Assembly (NCBI RefSeq): GCF_031880315.1
Contig: NZ_CP134771.1
Coordinates: forward strand, 3,246,001-3,310,000
DNA: 64,000 nt
Direction: 5' to 3'
DNA from: Pseudomonas baltica
GTDB taxonomy: Bacteria; Pseudomonadota; Gammaproteobacteria; Pseudomonadales; Pseudomonadaceae
Shown one piece after another: positions 46,201-51,985 of this stretch. Every line of letters starts with the position of its first letter. Positions within the stretch are counted from its first letter, which is position 1. The notes below the pieces were generated by a model that worked only from the letters and a program-made list of their open reading frames with translations, ran no database searches and was not told the DNA's origin. The translations under genes and the position numbers were made by a program.

Positions 46201-48087
46201 GTCCTGCACGCTGCCGGCACCGGCACCGGTGCTCGCGGCGTTGGCCGCCGGGGTGAAGACCAGGGTGCCGTTGTCGAGCTCGGCCTTGGTGATGATGTCG
46301 CCTGCGGCAACGGTGGTCGAAACGCCGTTGACCGTCAGCACCAGGGTGCCGCTAGGAATGCTGGTGATCTTGACGCCCAGATCCGGCGTCTCGCCAGGGG
46401 CGGCCTGCTGGACGTTGAAGTTGCCCCAGGTCAGGTTGACTGGAGTGTCTTCAGAGCCGACCACCGAATCGCCGCCCGCGCCCGTGGTGGTATTGCCGCC
46501 CGTGCCGGTGGCAGTCGGTACGGTCTGGTCGACGATATCGGTATTGACAGTGCTCAGCGCGCTGTCGACCGTCGGGTTTTCCAGGCCGCCACCGGTGACG
46601 CCGGTCAGCGTCAGGGTCACGCCTTCGGTGCCTTCGAGCAGGTTGTCGGTCAGGGTGCCGAGCGTGAAGCTGTTCTGGCCGGCAGGCAGCACGACGGTCA
46701 CGGTCGCCGTGCTGATGCCGGTCTCGGCGTTGGTGACGATGTTGCTGAAGGTGACGTTCGATCCGCCAGGCGTGACGTCGGTGCCATTGGTAGTGGCCGA
46801 GCCTGGAACAGCGGTGCCGCTGTAGCTCAGGGTAAGGGTCAGCGGCGCGGTGGTGGTCGGCACGTTGACGGTATAGGTGGCGGCCGAGCCTTCGTTGACA
46901 GAGGCGGTGTGGTCGCTGAAACCGATCAGGGTCGGGGTAGTGTTGTCGACGATCGAGGTGGTCACGGTGGCGCCGGTCGTCACGACCGACTCCAGATTAC
47001 CGTCGGCGCCGTTGGCCACACCGGTGACGGTCAGGGTCGTGGTGGTCGTACCTTGGGCATAGATGTCATCACCGCGGCCGCCATGGTTGGCATCACCAAC
47101 GTTGACGGTGTAATCGACAGAGGTCTTGCCCGCGGCGATGGTCACGGTGTTGCCATCGGACAGCGTCAGCACCAGGTTGGTCTGCGGCGCGTTGGCGACG
47201 CTGATGGTGTAGGTCACCGAGGTGCCTTCGGTCACGGTGCCGTTCGGTGCGGTGATGCTGACCTGGGTCGGATCGATGGTATCGGTGACCAGGGTGGTGG
47301 CCGGGGTAGGGTCGGTGGTGAGCACCAGACCTTGACCGCCGGTCGTACCCGTCACGGTCACGGCGACGGTATGGGCGTCGAGGTAGACATCGTTGGTATC
47401 GGCGAAGGTCACGTTGACCGAGCCGGTCAGCTGGCCAGCCGCGATAGTGATCACCTGACCGTTGGACAGGGTAATGGTCAGCGGGCTGACCGGGGCCTGG
47501 GTCAGGGTCGCGGTGTAGGTCACCACGCCGCCGGTTTCGGCGACTGAGCTGGTCGCGCTCAGGGTCAGGGTCGAGGCGCGCAGCGGCAACGCCTCGGCCT
47601 GCTCGGTGCCGGCAGCAGCGCCATTGTCCAGGCCCGCAGTATTGAAGCCAATGGTCGGCGCCACGGTCGCAGCCGTCGCATCCAGTACCACGAACGAGTG
47701 GCCGCCGCCGGCTTCGCCGCCAGGGCCGACATCAGTCACCGGGGTCACACCGGCCGCCGGCGCTTCGAACGCTTTGGTCGGGTCGACGCCATCAGCGATG
47801 GCTTGCTGCAGCTCGGCAGCCGAAGGCGCTTGCGTAGCGGCGACCTGCTCGCCTTCGCCTACCTGCGTGCTGATCTGCGGGTTGGCGGCACTCCATTGGC
47901 TGTCACGGCCAACGTCCAGCACCCGGCCGTCGGCCAGTTGCAGCGATACGGCACCCGAAGCCCCGGTCTCAATGCGCTCGCCGGCGAGCAGATGGTCGCC
48001 CTCGATGAGTACGCGCTTGATCCCTTCTGGGGAAATTGCAATGACTTGACCAACAATGCTTTTGACGATGGCAACAACACTGCTCAT
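31225..48087 (-). CDS. lapA: giant RTX adhesin of the LapA type (5620 residues)
   Basis: A cell-surface biofilm adhesin secreted by LapEBC. The N-terminal retention module (MSSVVAIVKSIVGQVI..., residues 1-~120) carries PAAG at 110-113, matching the LapG di-alanine cleavage motif. Two Calx-beta-like segments follow, then about 4900 residues of Thr/Ser/Gly/Asp-rich Ig/cadherin/VCBS-like repeats. These include three near-identical 390-residue units (about residues 2793-3963) and four PA14-like domains (about 1070-1240, 1775-1930, 3975-4150, 4685-4855). A vWA domain has the MIDAS sequence DTSGS at about residue 5190. RTX repeats (GGDGNDILFGQGGNDTL type) lie at about 5477-5522, ending in a type I secretion signal. 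GGAGAG precedes the ATG. The gene is divergent from lapE; lapD and lapG are 9-12 kb away. It could be called a LapA variant or MapA-like; the adjoining lapEBC and lapDG favour LapA. Confidence 0.92.
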   Translation of the reverse strand: MSSVVAIVKSIVGQVIAISPEGIKRVLIEGDHLLAGERIETGASGAVSLQLADGRVLDVGRDSQWSAANPQISTQVGEGEQVAATQAPSAAELQQAIADGVDPTKAFEAPAAGVTPVTDVGPGGEAGGGHSFVVLDATAATVAPTIGFNTAGLDNGAAAGTEQAEALPLRASTLTLSATSSVAETGGVVTYTATLTQAPVSPLTITLSNGQVITIAAGQLTGSVNVTFADTNDVYLDAHTVAVTVTGTTGGQGLVLTTDPTPATTLVTDTIDPTQVSITAPNGTVTEGTSVTYTISVANAPQTNLVLTLSDGNTVTIAAGKTSVDYTVNVGDANHGGRGDDIYAQGTTTTTLTVTGVANGADGNLESVVTTGATVTTSIVDNTTPTLIGFSDHTASVNEGSAATYTVNVPTTTAPLTLTLSYSGTAVPGSATTNGTDVTPGGSNVTFSNIVTNAETGISTATVTVVLPAGQNSFTLGTLTDNLLEGTEGVTLTLTGVTGGGLENPTVDSALSTVNTDIVDQTVPTATGTGGNTTTGAGGDSVVGSEDTPVNLTWGNFNVQQAAPGETPDLGVKITSIPSGTLVLTVNGVSTTVAAGDIITKAELDNGTLVFTPAANAASTGAGAGSVQDLYGAIDFQPVNNASSATPLLGAQASIGLVINAVADTPTLTVPATISGAEDSAIAITGVSTALVDTDGSETLTTTVSGLPAGSVITYQNAAGVTVTKPVATDGATTDITDANLATLAVTPPLNYNSQANGDIQLTISSYTTESSNGATSTPNTQTVILVVTPVNDAPTIDAPIAQTTAEDTPLIFSTANGNAITVADVDSATSPIKVDVTVSGGILVLADGTTSTTNSGVVTLTGTPAQINAQLEGATFTPTLNSNDTNGSTAGLSITVNDQGNTGAGGPLTATQSIAIDVTPVNDAPTISAPTTQTVAEDTPLIFSAANGNAITVADVDSGTSPIKVDVTVAGGTLVLADGTTSATTNGVVTLTGTPAEINTALEGATFTPILNSNDTNGSTAGLTVSVNDQGNTGAGGPLTATQPIAIDVTPVNDPPVANNDIATTISGSLQGNYYGYREGTDGPNLGTIKQALDFIASHSANASFSATNVNYGGTDTGQLFGNNLGTTSNLDKFLGADSASLTYANGTTQTTTSDAIVELTGKVTMAAGDYSLRITADDGYAVYIDGKQVAAVDGNQPSTTDVFNFSLATSGAHDIQIVYWDQGSYAQLTVEVAPVTSGVVGTYGVLGQTDTAALGHDTLTTFEDQPLVIKAATLLANDTDVDGDALTINTLQGTDGKTPSAVTDAAGNVVGTVVLDGNGDVIFTPAKNINGLVTFSYTVTDGQATSNTAIVTVNVVAVNDAPTISAPATQTVAEDTSLTFSTANGNAITVADVDSATSPIKVDVTATGGILVLADGTSSVTNNGVVTLTGTPAQINAQLEGATFTPAPNLNDANGTAGLSISVNDQGNTGIGGALTTTQGITIEVTPVNDAPTVSIGGDGVTDSSVRFTENGGAVALVQNVQISDAADQNVNMSKATVVVDGTKAGDVVTSSQFSITSSDANGVISGTSAEGITITRTGSLADGFTYTLSGAGTITDYKALIESLTFNNTVANPDSSDRTVSITLTDAGGTNVTDVALDSNTATSTISINDAPIAVAAPADGANEDNLVTVHLSGSDSNAGGSVASFTITSAAAHGTFYSDAAGAHALDLSQAIAATSNSATVYFKPDANWSGDTTFSYTATDNEGVVSTVPATPTISVIAVADAAIITVLPAVTSQTFSGDAVATLLGGGSGASAQALVDALNKASAAGSGTTSLPATASFAQGDVAPGVATKIDSQVYLEAGKTYTFSGTADDSFALTINGQLVATSQSGTWQISGSYTPATSGYYDLSAYHFNQDGPGYYGVQVSDGSSAPVDLGSSGLVVEPAALNTGNEDSIIKLAPMTITFPDTDGSETHVVTLKGLPEGTLVTDSHGNTGTADANGNLVITGWDSSALSLQTPASYNGSFTVTVLAEATELSNGSYAPSSATLNVTVAPVNDAPVVDLNGTAVDGINYTAVTFVENGGPVSISNNLSITDPDTGTNHDANGNVIVSNLQSATITLTGYVAGDELTGVPSSTNSMQVKTEVVQVDGKDALQVTITATLTPAEYQTIISQIGYQSTSETPTAGVRTVTVSVVDDGGLSSAAAQTTINVTPVNDGLNAVTSTVTGAEDTPQTLKWTSFSTDDSDFSNANMGITITKLPVAGSLTLDGNAVTVGEVVSRADIEAGKLVFTPAANESSGGTAGALGNMGTDYATLEFAPTQSTTVNGATTVQVGTAGVLTLDVTPVADTPIITFGTARDGITTHLSDVQLDGQSWSGSVLVGSLTNDTTPTANGSIFGGGASVWSTGNSVNGSGQVEVGQVGVYGAGNGTTQVIELERNAGDQSNLYTTIDAKNGALYTVTVDYAPRGSDFAGSLINVMWGNTVVGTLSATTGGLQSYTFNIPSSSTGDQVLSFQAVNADGSNGSDSYGGLLSNITVSEVLNQGLEDHAILLSSINAATVDTDGSETMKITLKGAPVGSVITDGTAAHTVTITAANVGNEIDISDWSRSTITLTPPANYNSTDNGDIKLIVTATSTDGASVSAPVTAELDVNVISVNDAPVVDLNGAAAGTDTAAAYNEHQAAINIAGADFTITDVDQGSTVGSATIKVTNIGAGDLLALDTNSDVAKAAIAAGLTIAQNATTGVITITGTATHEVYEDLIKSITFSSNGATVSGTRDITVSVNDGTGATNSESNVATLAVNVTAVNDAPTITVVANPITENSAHGNDVAATFTTADPDSPNLTVSFTTGTNVDQYYAISGNTVVLTDKGAAFVNAGNALPAVDLTVSDGALTGNGSATPPVTFVNDAPVVADTGSSYTEGGAAVALVNGFTITDEDNSVAGKQIHGATITLSNYQGTDVLTSSHVVGAVGTSGSTDVAGVTYSTSINGTTLTITLSGDASHADYQTLINSLQYSSTSQNPDTTPRTVTVQVTDTGLNSDNVGDAASNVATSTLNITAVDNAPVVTGSNVTFTEGDAAKSAVGTLAITDADDSTLSKVVVTLSSLQAGDVVAIGAQSGINVAATGSVAQGTVTYTLTGTADIAAYKALISSITFAAPGDTPVAGTRDVSVVATDNGGNTTTLLTGSESNSITVVAVNDAPTITVVANPITENSAHGNDVAATFTTADPDSPNLTVSFTTGTNVDQYYAISGNTVVLTDKGAAFVNAGNALPAVDLTVSDGTLTGNGSATPPVTFVNDAPVVADTGSSYTEGGAAVALVNGFTITDEDNSVAGKQIHGATITLSNYQGTDVLTSSHVVGAVGTSGSTDVAGVTYSTSTNGTTLTITLTGDASRADYQTLINSLQYSSTSQNPDTTPRTVTVQVTDTGLNSDNVGDAASNVATSTLNITAVDNAPVVTGSNVTFTEGDAAKSAVGTLAITDADDSTLSKVVVTLSSLHAGDVVAIGAQNGINVAATGSVAQGTVTYTLTGTADIAAYKALISSITFAAPGDTPVAGTRDVSVVATDNGGNTTTLLTGSESNSITVVAVNDAPTITVVANPITENSAHGNDVAATFTTADPDSPNLTVNFTTGTNVDQYYAISGNTVVLTDKGAAFVNAGNALPAVDLTVSDGTLTGQSAATPTVTFVNDAPVVADTGSSYTEGGAAVALVNGFTITDEDNSVAGKQIHGATITLSNYQGTDVLTSSHVVGAVGTSGSTDVAGVTYSTSINGTTLTITLSGDASRADYQTLINSLQYSSTSQNPDTTPRTVTVQVTDTGLNSDNVGDAASNVATSTLNIAAVDNAPVVTGSNVTFTEGDAAKSAVGTLAITDADDSTLSKVVVTLSSLQAGDVVAIGAQSGINVAATGSVAQGTVTYTLTGTADIAAYKALISSITFAAPGDTPVAGTRDVSVVATDNGGNTTTLLTGSESNSITVVAVNDAPIAVNDVPALNIAGLQANYYGYAQNNTTQPNLGTIKQATDYIAAHTPDVTFSATQLNYAVNGPLGSSGDLATFLGTNGTNATNVVGTQPNTSDVIVELFGKVNLNANTTYTFKVTADDGYTVLIDGKAVVSVSQNQSATSNIGTFTTGSTAGAHDIQIVYWDQGGVAKLLVQVSTDGGNTYSTLGSTAGTLTHSTLTTLEETPLVIKGADLLSNDSDPDHDVIKIDSVTATSDTHGTVVYNAATGNVVYTPETNYQGAASFSYTISDPSGLTSTATVTVNVVNVNDAPVLDLSPSNTTTADTTTGFTEKGGAVAIVANALITDVDSDNLSGATVTLTNAKASDVLNIGSSTSTSGTTNGITWNIVSTPATGTASSIAVTLTGTATKATYQNLIDSITYNNTSANPDTTARSVTVVVKDDDGLASNTATSVISVSAVNDAPVVAGSNVTFTEGDAAKSAVGALAITDADDSTLSKVVVTLTNLQVGDVVAIGAQNGIAVAATGSIANGTVTYTLTGTADIAAYKALISSITFAAPGDTPVAGTRNVSVVATDNGGNTTTLLTGSESNSITVVAVNDAPTAVNSTITGTEDTAKAIAWSTFGVADVDSPASSLGIVFTALPANGSVQYLVGTTWVTLTAADLQGGSAAKVFTSASSLQFVPALNESSNGNVANGVGNNQHDYAQLSFQATDGSGAANNGLSAVKTVTIDLNAVADAPTLSVALPTQTSTGLLLSTYVLDSAGKTTFGTNGNGITGTTLTGDINTYAASHTATTSGTVVKDFNSTHTTGTTTSNSVTAGTATEATGLVYLTAGKVYTFSGTADDSFAVTLGGKLAATATWGNNSGAITGSFTPTVSGYYTLDIYHYNQSGPGNYNLQVSVDGAAATSLSGSGLITYTSTADAAANGVTLSALNGSNGEGFYTASSINHGMENTLIKLSAITATFSDNDGSETHSVTLSGLPTGTQIYSGATALTANTDGTYTVTNADLSNLSLKAPTNYVGTITVVVTGTSIEGSNNSTASSQTSFVVTVDQANFAPAIDLDLNNSSGATNNDYAVAYATPGTAVSIADTDATITDTQGTGTVAGATITLNSATAGDSLAFGTLPSGITGTVATSGSSIVVTLSGTGTYADYQAAIKAVTYSNNGYDTTSTGTPAAQSTRTVTVTVDDGTGALNAKSAAATTTITVAAETFATQTGGAGTDTQTASSGANTIMVGDVSGTQLVKGASYNLAFIVDTSGSMSGTVSGTGKSALSVAISQLTQVFNDLKSSLTGDHAGTVNVFLENFSTKVVSTVSVNLADANALDTLINTMKSYSASGRTDYEAAFQSANTWFSTHTTTGVTNLTYFITDGQPNEYLSNGNAVSGTTSAAVTAAADDFATLKASSTVYAIGLGSSVDGTTLAKFDTDGVIQNNVSASDLGTAIHSSTAAVPAGDDSVTGSTGNDILFGDMVTFTPTSGTAVEGAEALRAYVTSATNSTSSVSDETLHQYITNHITEFNGSIATTAGTLNVSTTGGNDTLLGGDGNDILFGQGGNDTLQGGAGNDILLPGSGNNILSGGTGADTFMWLKGDTGTNVIKDFSTTEGDKLDLSDLLQTATVTNISDYIKATTDSTGTTLSINSSGKIATAAADVTIHVDNVSWSNDTIKSLVAGTDPTIKVDHH
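33520..34040 (-). other. PA14-like domain B2 in LapA
   Basis: Segment containing TYTFSGTADDSFAVTLGGKL and GYYTLDIYHYNQSGPG, the Asp-Asp dipeptide and beta-sandwich pattern of PA14/GLEYA lectin domains. It pairs with domain B1 (42300-42770), which has the same two motifs. Confidence 0.65.
34473..34888 (-). repeat. partial fourth copy of the LapA 1170-bp repeat
   Basis: About 415 bp homologous to one third of the 1170-bp unit (starting at the same catcgttgac junction), separated from the three full copies by a PA14-like domain and other repeats. It differs at several positions (for example LTNLQVGDV instead of LSSLQAGDV), so it is an older copy. Confidence 0.85.
35640..36165 (-). other. PA14-like domain A2 in LapA
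   Basis: Segment with LQANYYGY, KVTADDGYTVLIDGK and HDIQIVYWDQGG, the PA14 pattern with the ADDG motif. It pairs with domain A1 (44370-44890), which has LQGNYYGY, RITADDGYAVYIDGK and HDIQIVYWDQGS. Confidence 0.7.
36201..39710 (-). repeat. three nearly identical tandem repeats of 1170 bp inside lapA
   Basis: The units are 36201-37370, 37371-38540 and 38541-39710, each 390 codons and in frame. Each encodes three Ig/VCBS-like modules, from ITVVANPITENSAHGND to GSESNSITVVAVNDAP. They differ at few sites, often synonymous; one short block (SATPPV versus AATPTV, near 37095 against 38265 and 39435) is shared by two copies only, which suggests recent duplication or gene conversion. Confidence 0.95.
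42300..42770 (-). other. PA14-like domain B1 in LapA
   Basis: Segment with TYTFSGTADDSFALTINGQL and GYYDLSAYHFNQDGPG, the same pattern as domain B2 (33520-34040). Confidence 0.65.
44370..44890 (-). other. PA14-like domain A1 in LapA
   Basis: Segment with LQGNYYGY, SLRITADDGYAVYIDGK and HDIQIVYWDQGS, a PA14-type pattern, similar over its whole length to domain A2 (35640-36165). Confidence 0.7.
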
Positions 48088-48189
48088 TGGGGAACTCTCC
48101 GGGGATGCCGTTCTATTTGCTCGTTGAACTTATCGACATTTTTTGTCGTTTCTTCAATGAGCGATGCTAAAGGTATGAAATTTAATGGC

Positions 48190-48203
48190 GTCAAGACATT
48201 GTC
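48190..48203. promoter_or_regulatory. FleQ-like box 1
   Basis: GTCAAGACATTGTC matches the FleQ consensus GTCAATAAATTGAC at 11 of 14 positions. About 100 bp upstream of the lapA start. Confidence 0.5.
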
Positions 48204-48228
48204 GGTAATTTAACGTGATTAACTTTGT

Positions 48229-48242
48229 GACAATCTATTGAC
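48229..48242. promoter_or_regulatory. FleQ-like box 2
   Basis: Read on the minus strand, GTCAATAGATTGTC matches the FleQ consensus GTCAATAAATTGAC at 12 of 14 positions. It lies 39 bp from box 1, about 145 bp upstream of lapA and 190 bp upstream of lapE. FleQ, a c-di-GMP-responsive regulator, is known to act on lapA in P. putida. Confidence 0.6.
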
Positions 48243-48432
48243 CTTCGTCGCGCCATCCTAAACAATCCGCCGCGTAATGTCACATTGATATTTAAGTGGC
48301 ATTACCGGCTTCCAGAATTCGTGATCAAGTTCCGCGTGGAATCTCCGATATACGAATTGCAAGGTCGCCATTTACCAATCCCTGTGGGTTTTTCCCGGGG
48401 GTGCATACGTCGTCTTCGGGAAGTAATCATTC

Positions 48433-49785
48433 ATGCGCGCGAACATCCTTTTCACCGCCATCCCTTTTGTTCTGGCGGCCGGCTACGCTCAAGCACAAAC
48501 CCTGCCAGAAGCCATGCAGCAGGCGATTGAGGTCCATCCAGAAATCCAGGCCGGCGTTAACGCGCGCATCGCTGCCGACTACCAATTGCGGGCTGCCAAA
48601 GGTGGCTACTTGCCGAAGGTTGACGTACTGGCAGGCTATGGTCGCGAGGGTTCCGACACCCCGACCACCCGTGCCGAAACTGGCAGGGATGGCAACACCA
48701 CACTCAATCGGGGTGAAGCCAGCGTTAGACTCACTCAAATGATATTCGACGGTTTTGCGACGCAGAACGAAGTTGGGCGTCAACAAGCCACCGTCAACTC
48801 TCGTGCTTATTCTTTGCTGGGCACGAGCGAGCGCACCGGCCTTACAGTTGCCCAGGTCTACCTGGATGTATTGGTACGCCGCGAATATGTGCGCCTGGCG
48901 CAGTTGAACCTCGACAACCACCAGCGCATTTACGATCAGATCCAGTTGCGCACCTCCCGTGGCGTGGGCCGTACCGCCGACCTCGACCAGGCCGACGCGC
49001 GTCTGGCTCAGGCTCGCAACAACCTGATCACCGAACAGACCAACCTGGCCGACGCCGAAACCAACTACTTGAGCGCTGTGGGCACCCCAGCTGATCAGCT
49101 GTCCGCGCCTGCACCGTTTGCGCAGATGCCCGCCACGCTGGACGAAGCCCGTCACCAGTTGATCGAGAACAGCCCGGTACTGCGCTCCGCCGAAGCCGAT
49201 ATTTCCGCCACCGAGAAGCAGTTCTCGTCGGCCAAGTCGACCTTCTATCCGCGCTTCACTGCAGAGCTGGAAAAAAACGCCGACAACAACGTGAGCGGCG
49301 AAAACGGCCACTACAACGGCTGGCAGGCCATGGTTCGCATGAGCTTCAACCTGTACTCGGGTGGCGCCAACAAGGCGGACCTGGAGTCCAAGTCGTACCT
49401 GTCCAACCAGGCCCTGGATATCCGCAACAACGCACTGCGTCAGCTGAACGAAGAGCTGGGCCTGGCCTGGAACGCCTACAACAACGCCACCCAGCAGTTG
49501 CCGATCGCCAAGTCCTACGCCGAGCGCAGCAACCGCGTGCGTACCGCTTATCAGCAGCAGTTCAGCCTGGGTGAACGTACCCTGCTCGACTTGCTCGACA
49601 GCGAAAACGAAACCTTCACCGCCGAGCGCCGCCTGGCTGAAGTGCAAAACCTCAAGGATTTCAGCCAGTACCGCATCAAGGCTGTAATGGGCCAATTGCT
49701 GCAAAGTGAAGGCGTCGTGGCGCCGATGGCATCAGTTGTGCAAAACGAAACAAAACCGACAGTAAAACTGCCGGGCATGAACTGA
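48433..49785 (+). CDS. lapE: TolC-family outer-membrane component of the LapA type I secretion system
   Basis: A 450-residue TolC-like protein with a signal peptide (MRANILFTAIPFVLAAGYAQA, cleavage after about residue 21) and the two repeated OEP helical-barrel halves. It forms the outer-membrane channel through which LapA is exported and in which its retention module is held. It is divergent from lapA and 46 bp upstream of lapB, in the same direction as lapB and lapC. Confidence 0.93.
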   Translation: MRANILFTAIPFVLAAGYAQAQTLPEAMQQAIEVHPEIQAGVNARIAADYQLRAAKGGYLPKVDVLAGYGREGSDTPTTRAETGRDGNTTLNRGEASVRLTQMIFDGFATQNEVGRQQATVNSRAYSLLGTSERTGLTVAQVYLDVLVRREYVRLAQLNLDNHQRIYDQIQLRTSRGVGRTADLDQADARLAQARNNLITEQTNLADAETNYLSAVGTPADQLSAPAPFAQMPATLDEARHQLIENSPVLRSAEADISATEKQFSSAKSTFYPRFTAELEKNADNNVSGENGHYNGWQAMVRMSFNLYSGGANKADLESKSYLSNQALDIRNNALRQLNEELGLAWNAYNNATQQLPIAKSYAERSNRVRTAYQQQFSLGERTLLDLLDSENETFTAERRLAEVQNLKDFSQYRIKAVMGQLLQSEGVVAPMASVVQNETKPTVKLPGMN

Positions 49786-49831
49786 TTCTTGACGGAATCA
49801 GCTAGTTAATTTGTATAAGTGAGCGTGCCGC

Positions 49832-51985
49832 GTGGAATCAGAAGCCAGTCGAGTTCAACTCAGTCATGATCCGCGCAGCCAGCACGACGATCCGTTGCTC
49901 GATGGTCTGCTGACGCTCTGCTACCTGCATCAAAAGCCGGCCAGTCGGGCGATGCTGACAACTGGCCTGCCGCTGCCCAATCAGCGTCTGAGCCCCGACC
50001 TGCTGAACCGCGCCGCCTCGCGCGCGGGCCTGCAGGGCCGGTTGCTGGTGCGCAAGCTCGAGCAAATCCCCTCTATTGCACTGCCCGCCCTGCTGCTGTT
50101 GCGCGACGGTCGTTGCGCCACCTTGCTGGGCTGGGAAGGTGACACTGCGCGTCTGTTATTGTCAGAAAGTGACGGTGGCGAGGTGCGCGTCGATCGTGCC
50201 GTGCTGATCGAGGACTACAGCGGTCGGGTATTTTTCGCTCAGCCGCAGCACAAATTCGACGTCAACCACGGCTCGCTCATCCCGCGCGCCAAATCGTGGT
50301 TCAAGGACACCCTCAAGCGCTCGCGCTGGCTCTATATAGACGCGATCGCCGCCAGCCTGATCATCAACATCATCGCGATGGCGGCACCGCTGTTCGTGAT
50401 GAACGTGTACGACCGCGTGGTGCCCAACCAGGCCACCTCGACGCTGTTCGTGCTGGCGATCGGCATCAGTGGCGCCTATCTGTTCGACTTGCTGCTCAAG
50501 GGCATGCGCAGCCTGTGCCTGGACCTGGCCGGCAAGAAGACCGACCTGATCATCTCTGCCACGCTGTTCGAGCGCATCGTCGGCATGTCAATGAAATTCC
50601 GCCCGGCGCGGGTCGGCAGCTATGCGCAGAACATCCATGAATTCCAGGGCATGCGCGATTTTTTGACGTCGCTGACCCTCACCAGCCTGATCGACCTGCC
50701 CTTCACCCTGCTCATCCTGCTGGTAATCGGTATTCTGGGCGGCAATCTGGTGTGGATTCCGGTCGTGGCCTTCCCGCTGGCCTTGGGAATCGGTCATCTC
50801 CTACAGAAACCGCTCACCGAAACCCTGCAACGCACCATGGCCTTGGGCGCCGAGCGTCAATCAAGTGTCATCGAAACCTTGTCGGGCCTGGATGGCATCA
50901 AGGTCAATAACGCCGAAAGCGAGCGCCAGTACCACTGGGAGCAGACGATCGGCACCATGAGCCGACTGGAATTGCGCGTCAAAGTGTTGTCAGGACTGGC
51001 AATGAACCTGACGTTTCTGATCCAGCAACTGGCCGGCGTGGTATTGATCTGCTTTGGTGTGTATCAAATTATCGCTGGCAACCTCAGCATGGGCGGCCTG
51101 ATTGCCTGCTACATGCTCAATACTCGCGCCCTGACCCCGTTGAGCCAACTGTCCGGCCTGCTGACCCGTTATCAGCAAGCCAAGGTGACCATGGTCTCGA
51201 TCAACCAGATGATGGACCTGCCCCAGGAGCGCAACTTCGAAGAGCGCCCATTGAGCCGTCAGGTGCTGCAGGGCGCTATCGAATTCCGCAACCTCGACTT
51301 CACCTACCCGAATCAGCAGAACCAGGCGCTGCGCGGCCTCAACCTGTCGATTCGCCCGGGCGAACGCATCGGCATCATCGGCCGCAGCGGCTCGGGCAAG
51401 AGCTCGCTGGCCAAGCTGATCGTCGGTTTGTATGAAGCGGACAGCGGCGAGTTGCTGGTGGACGGCGTCGATGTACGGCAGATCGATATCAGCGAGTTGC
51501 GCCACAACATCGGTTACGTACCGCAGGACATCCAACTGCTGGCCGGCACCCTTCGCGACAACCTGGTGACCGGTGCGCGCTACGTCGAGGACGAGCAGGT
51601 GCTGCAGGCAGCCGAGCTGTCGGGCGTACATGAATTCGCCCGGCTGCACCCGCAAGGCTATGAACTGCAAGTCGGCGAGCGCGGCCAGAACCTTTCCGGC
51701 GGCCAGCGGCAGAACGTCGCGCTGGCGCGGGCACTGTTGCTCAATCCGCCGATCCTGCTGCTGGACGAACCCACCAGCGCCATGGACAACACTGGCGAGG
51801 AGCGCCTCAAGGCCCGCCTGCAAGCCGTGGTTGAACACAAGACCGTCGTTCTGGTGACCCACCGTGCTTCGCTGCTGTCGCTGGTCGACCGCCTGTTGGT
51901 GATCGACCGCGGACAAATCGTTGCCGACGGCCCGAAAGCCGCCGTCATGGAAGCACTGAAGAAGGGGCAGATCAATGTTGCTTAA
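49832..51985 (+). CDS. lapB: type I secretion ABC transporter (ATPase/permease) for LapA
   Basis: A 717-residue export ABC transporter. It has an N-terminal C39-peptidase-like domain lacking a catalytic Cys in the usual position (about residues 1-140), as in RTX-adhesin transporters, and a six-helix membrane domain (about 165-440). The nucleotide-binding domain has Walker A GRSGSGKSS (about residue 517), signature LSGGQRQN and Walker B LLLDEPTSAMD. The start is GTG at 49832, matching the usual MESE... beginning of LapB; there is no nearby ATG. It overlaps lapC by 11 bp. Confidence 0.94.
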   Translation: MESEASRVQLSHDPRSQHDDPLLDGLLTLCYLHQKPASRAMLTTGLPLPNQRLSPDLLNRAASRAGLQGRLLVRKLEQIPSIALPALLLLRDGRCATLLGWEGDTARLLLSESDGGEVRVDRAVLIEDYSGRVFFAQPQHKFDVNHGSLIPRAKSWFKDTLKRSRWLYIDAIAASLIINIIAMAAPLFVMNVYDRVVPNQATSTLFVLAIGISGAYLFDLLLKGMRSLCLDLAGKKTDLIISATLFERIVGMSMKFRPARVGSYAQNIHEFQGMRDFLTSLTLTSLIDLPFTLLILLVIGILGGNLVWIPVVAFPLALGIGHLLQKPLTETLQRTMALGAERQSSVIETLSGLDGIKVNNAESERQYHWEQTIGTMSRLELRVKVLSGLAMNLTFLIQQLAGVVLICFGVYQIIAGNLSMGGLIACYMLNTRALTPLSQLSGLLTRYQQAKVTMVSINQMMDLPQERNFEERPLSRQVLQGAIEFRNLDFTYPNQQNQALRGLNLSIRPGERIGIIGRSGSGKSSLAKLIVGLYEADSGELLVDGVDVRQIDISELRHNIGYVPQDIQLLAGTLRDNLVTGARYVEDEQVLQAAELSGVHEFARLHPQGYELQVGERGQNLSGGQRQNVALARALLLNPPILLLDEPTSAMDNTGEERLKARLQAVVEHKTVVLVTHRASLLSLVDRLLVIDRGQIVADGPKAAVMEALKKGQINVA

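Larger units (their letters stand above)
48088..48432. promoter_or_regulatory. divergent lapA-lapE intergenic region
   Basis: 345 bp, noticeably AT-richer than the flanking genes, holding the promoters of lapA (minus) and lapEBC (plus). Besides the two FleQ-like boxes annotated separately, it has a perfect short inverted repeat CGACA-TTTTT-TGTCG at 48134-48148 in the probable lapA leader. I see no ORF worth calling and no clear sigma-54 site. Confidence 0.75.

Noticed and set aside
44518..47547. A 1009-residue plus-strand open reading frame opposite lapA
   Set aside because: Same explanation: antisense shadow of the lapA N-terminal half, with only biased low-complexity residues.
31225..48087. 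CRISPR-like direct repeats
   Set aside because: The repeats are long (1170 or ~390 bp), in frame and protein coding, without short spacers.
50296..50640. A short plus-strand open reading frame inside lapB
   Set aside because: Alternative-frame shadow of lapB; the lapB frame shows all ABC motifs.
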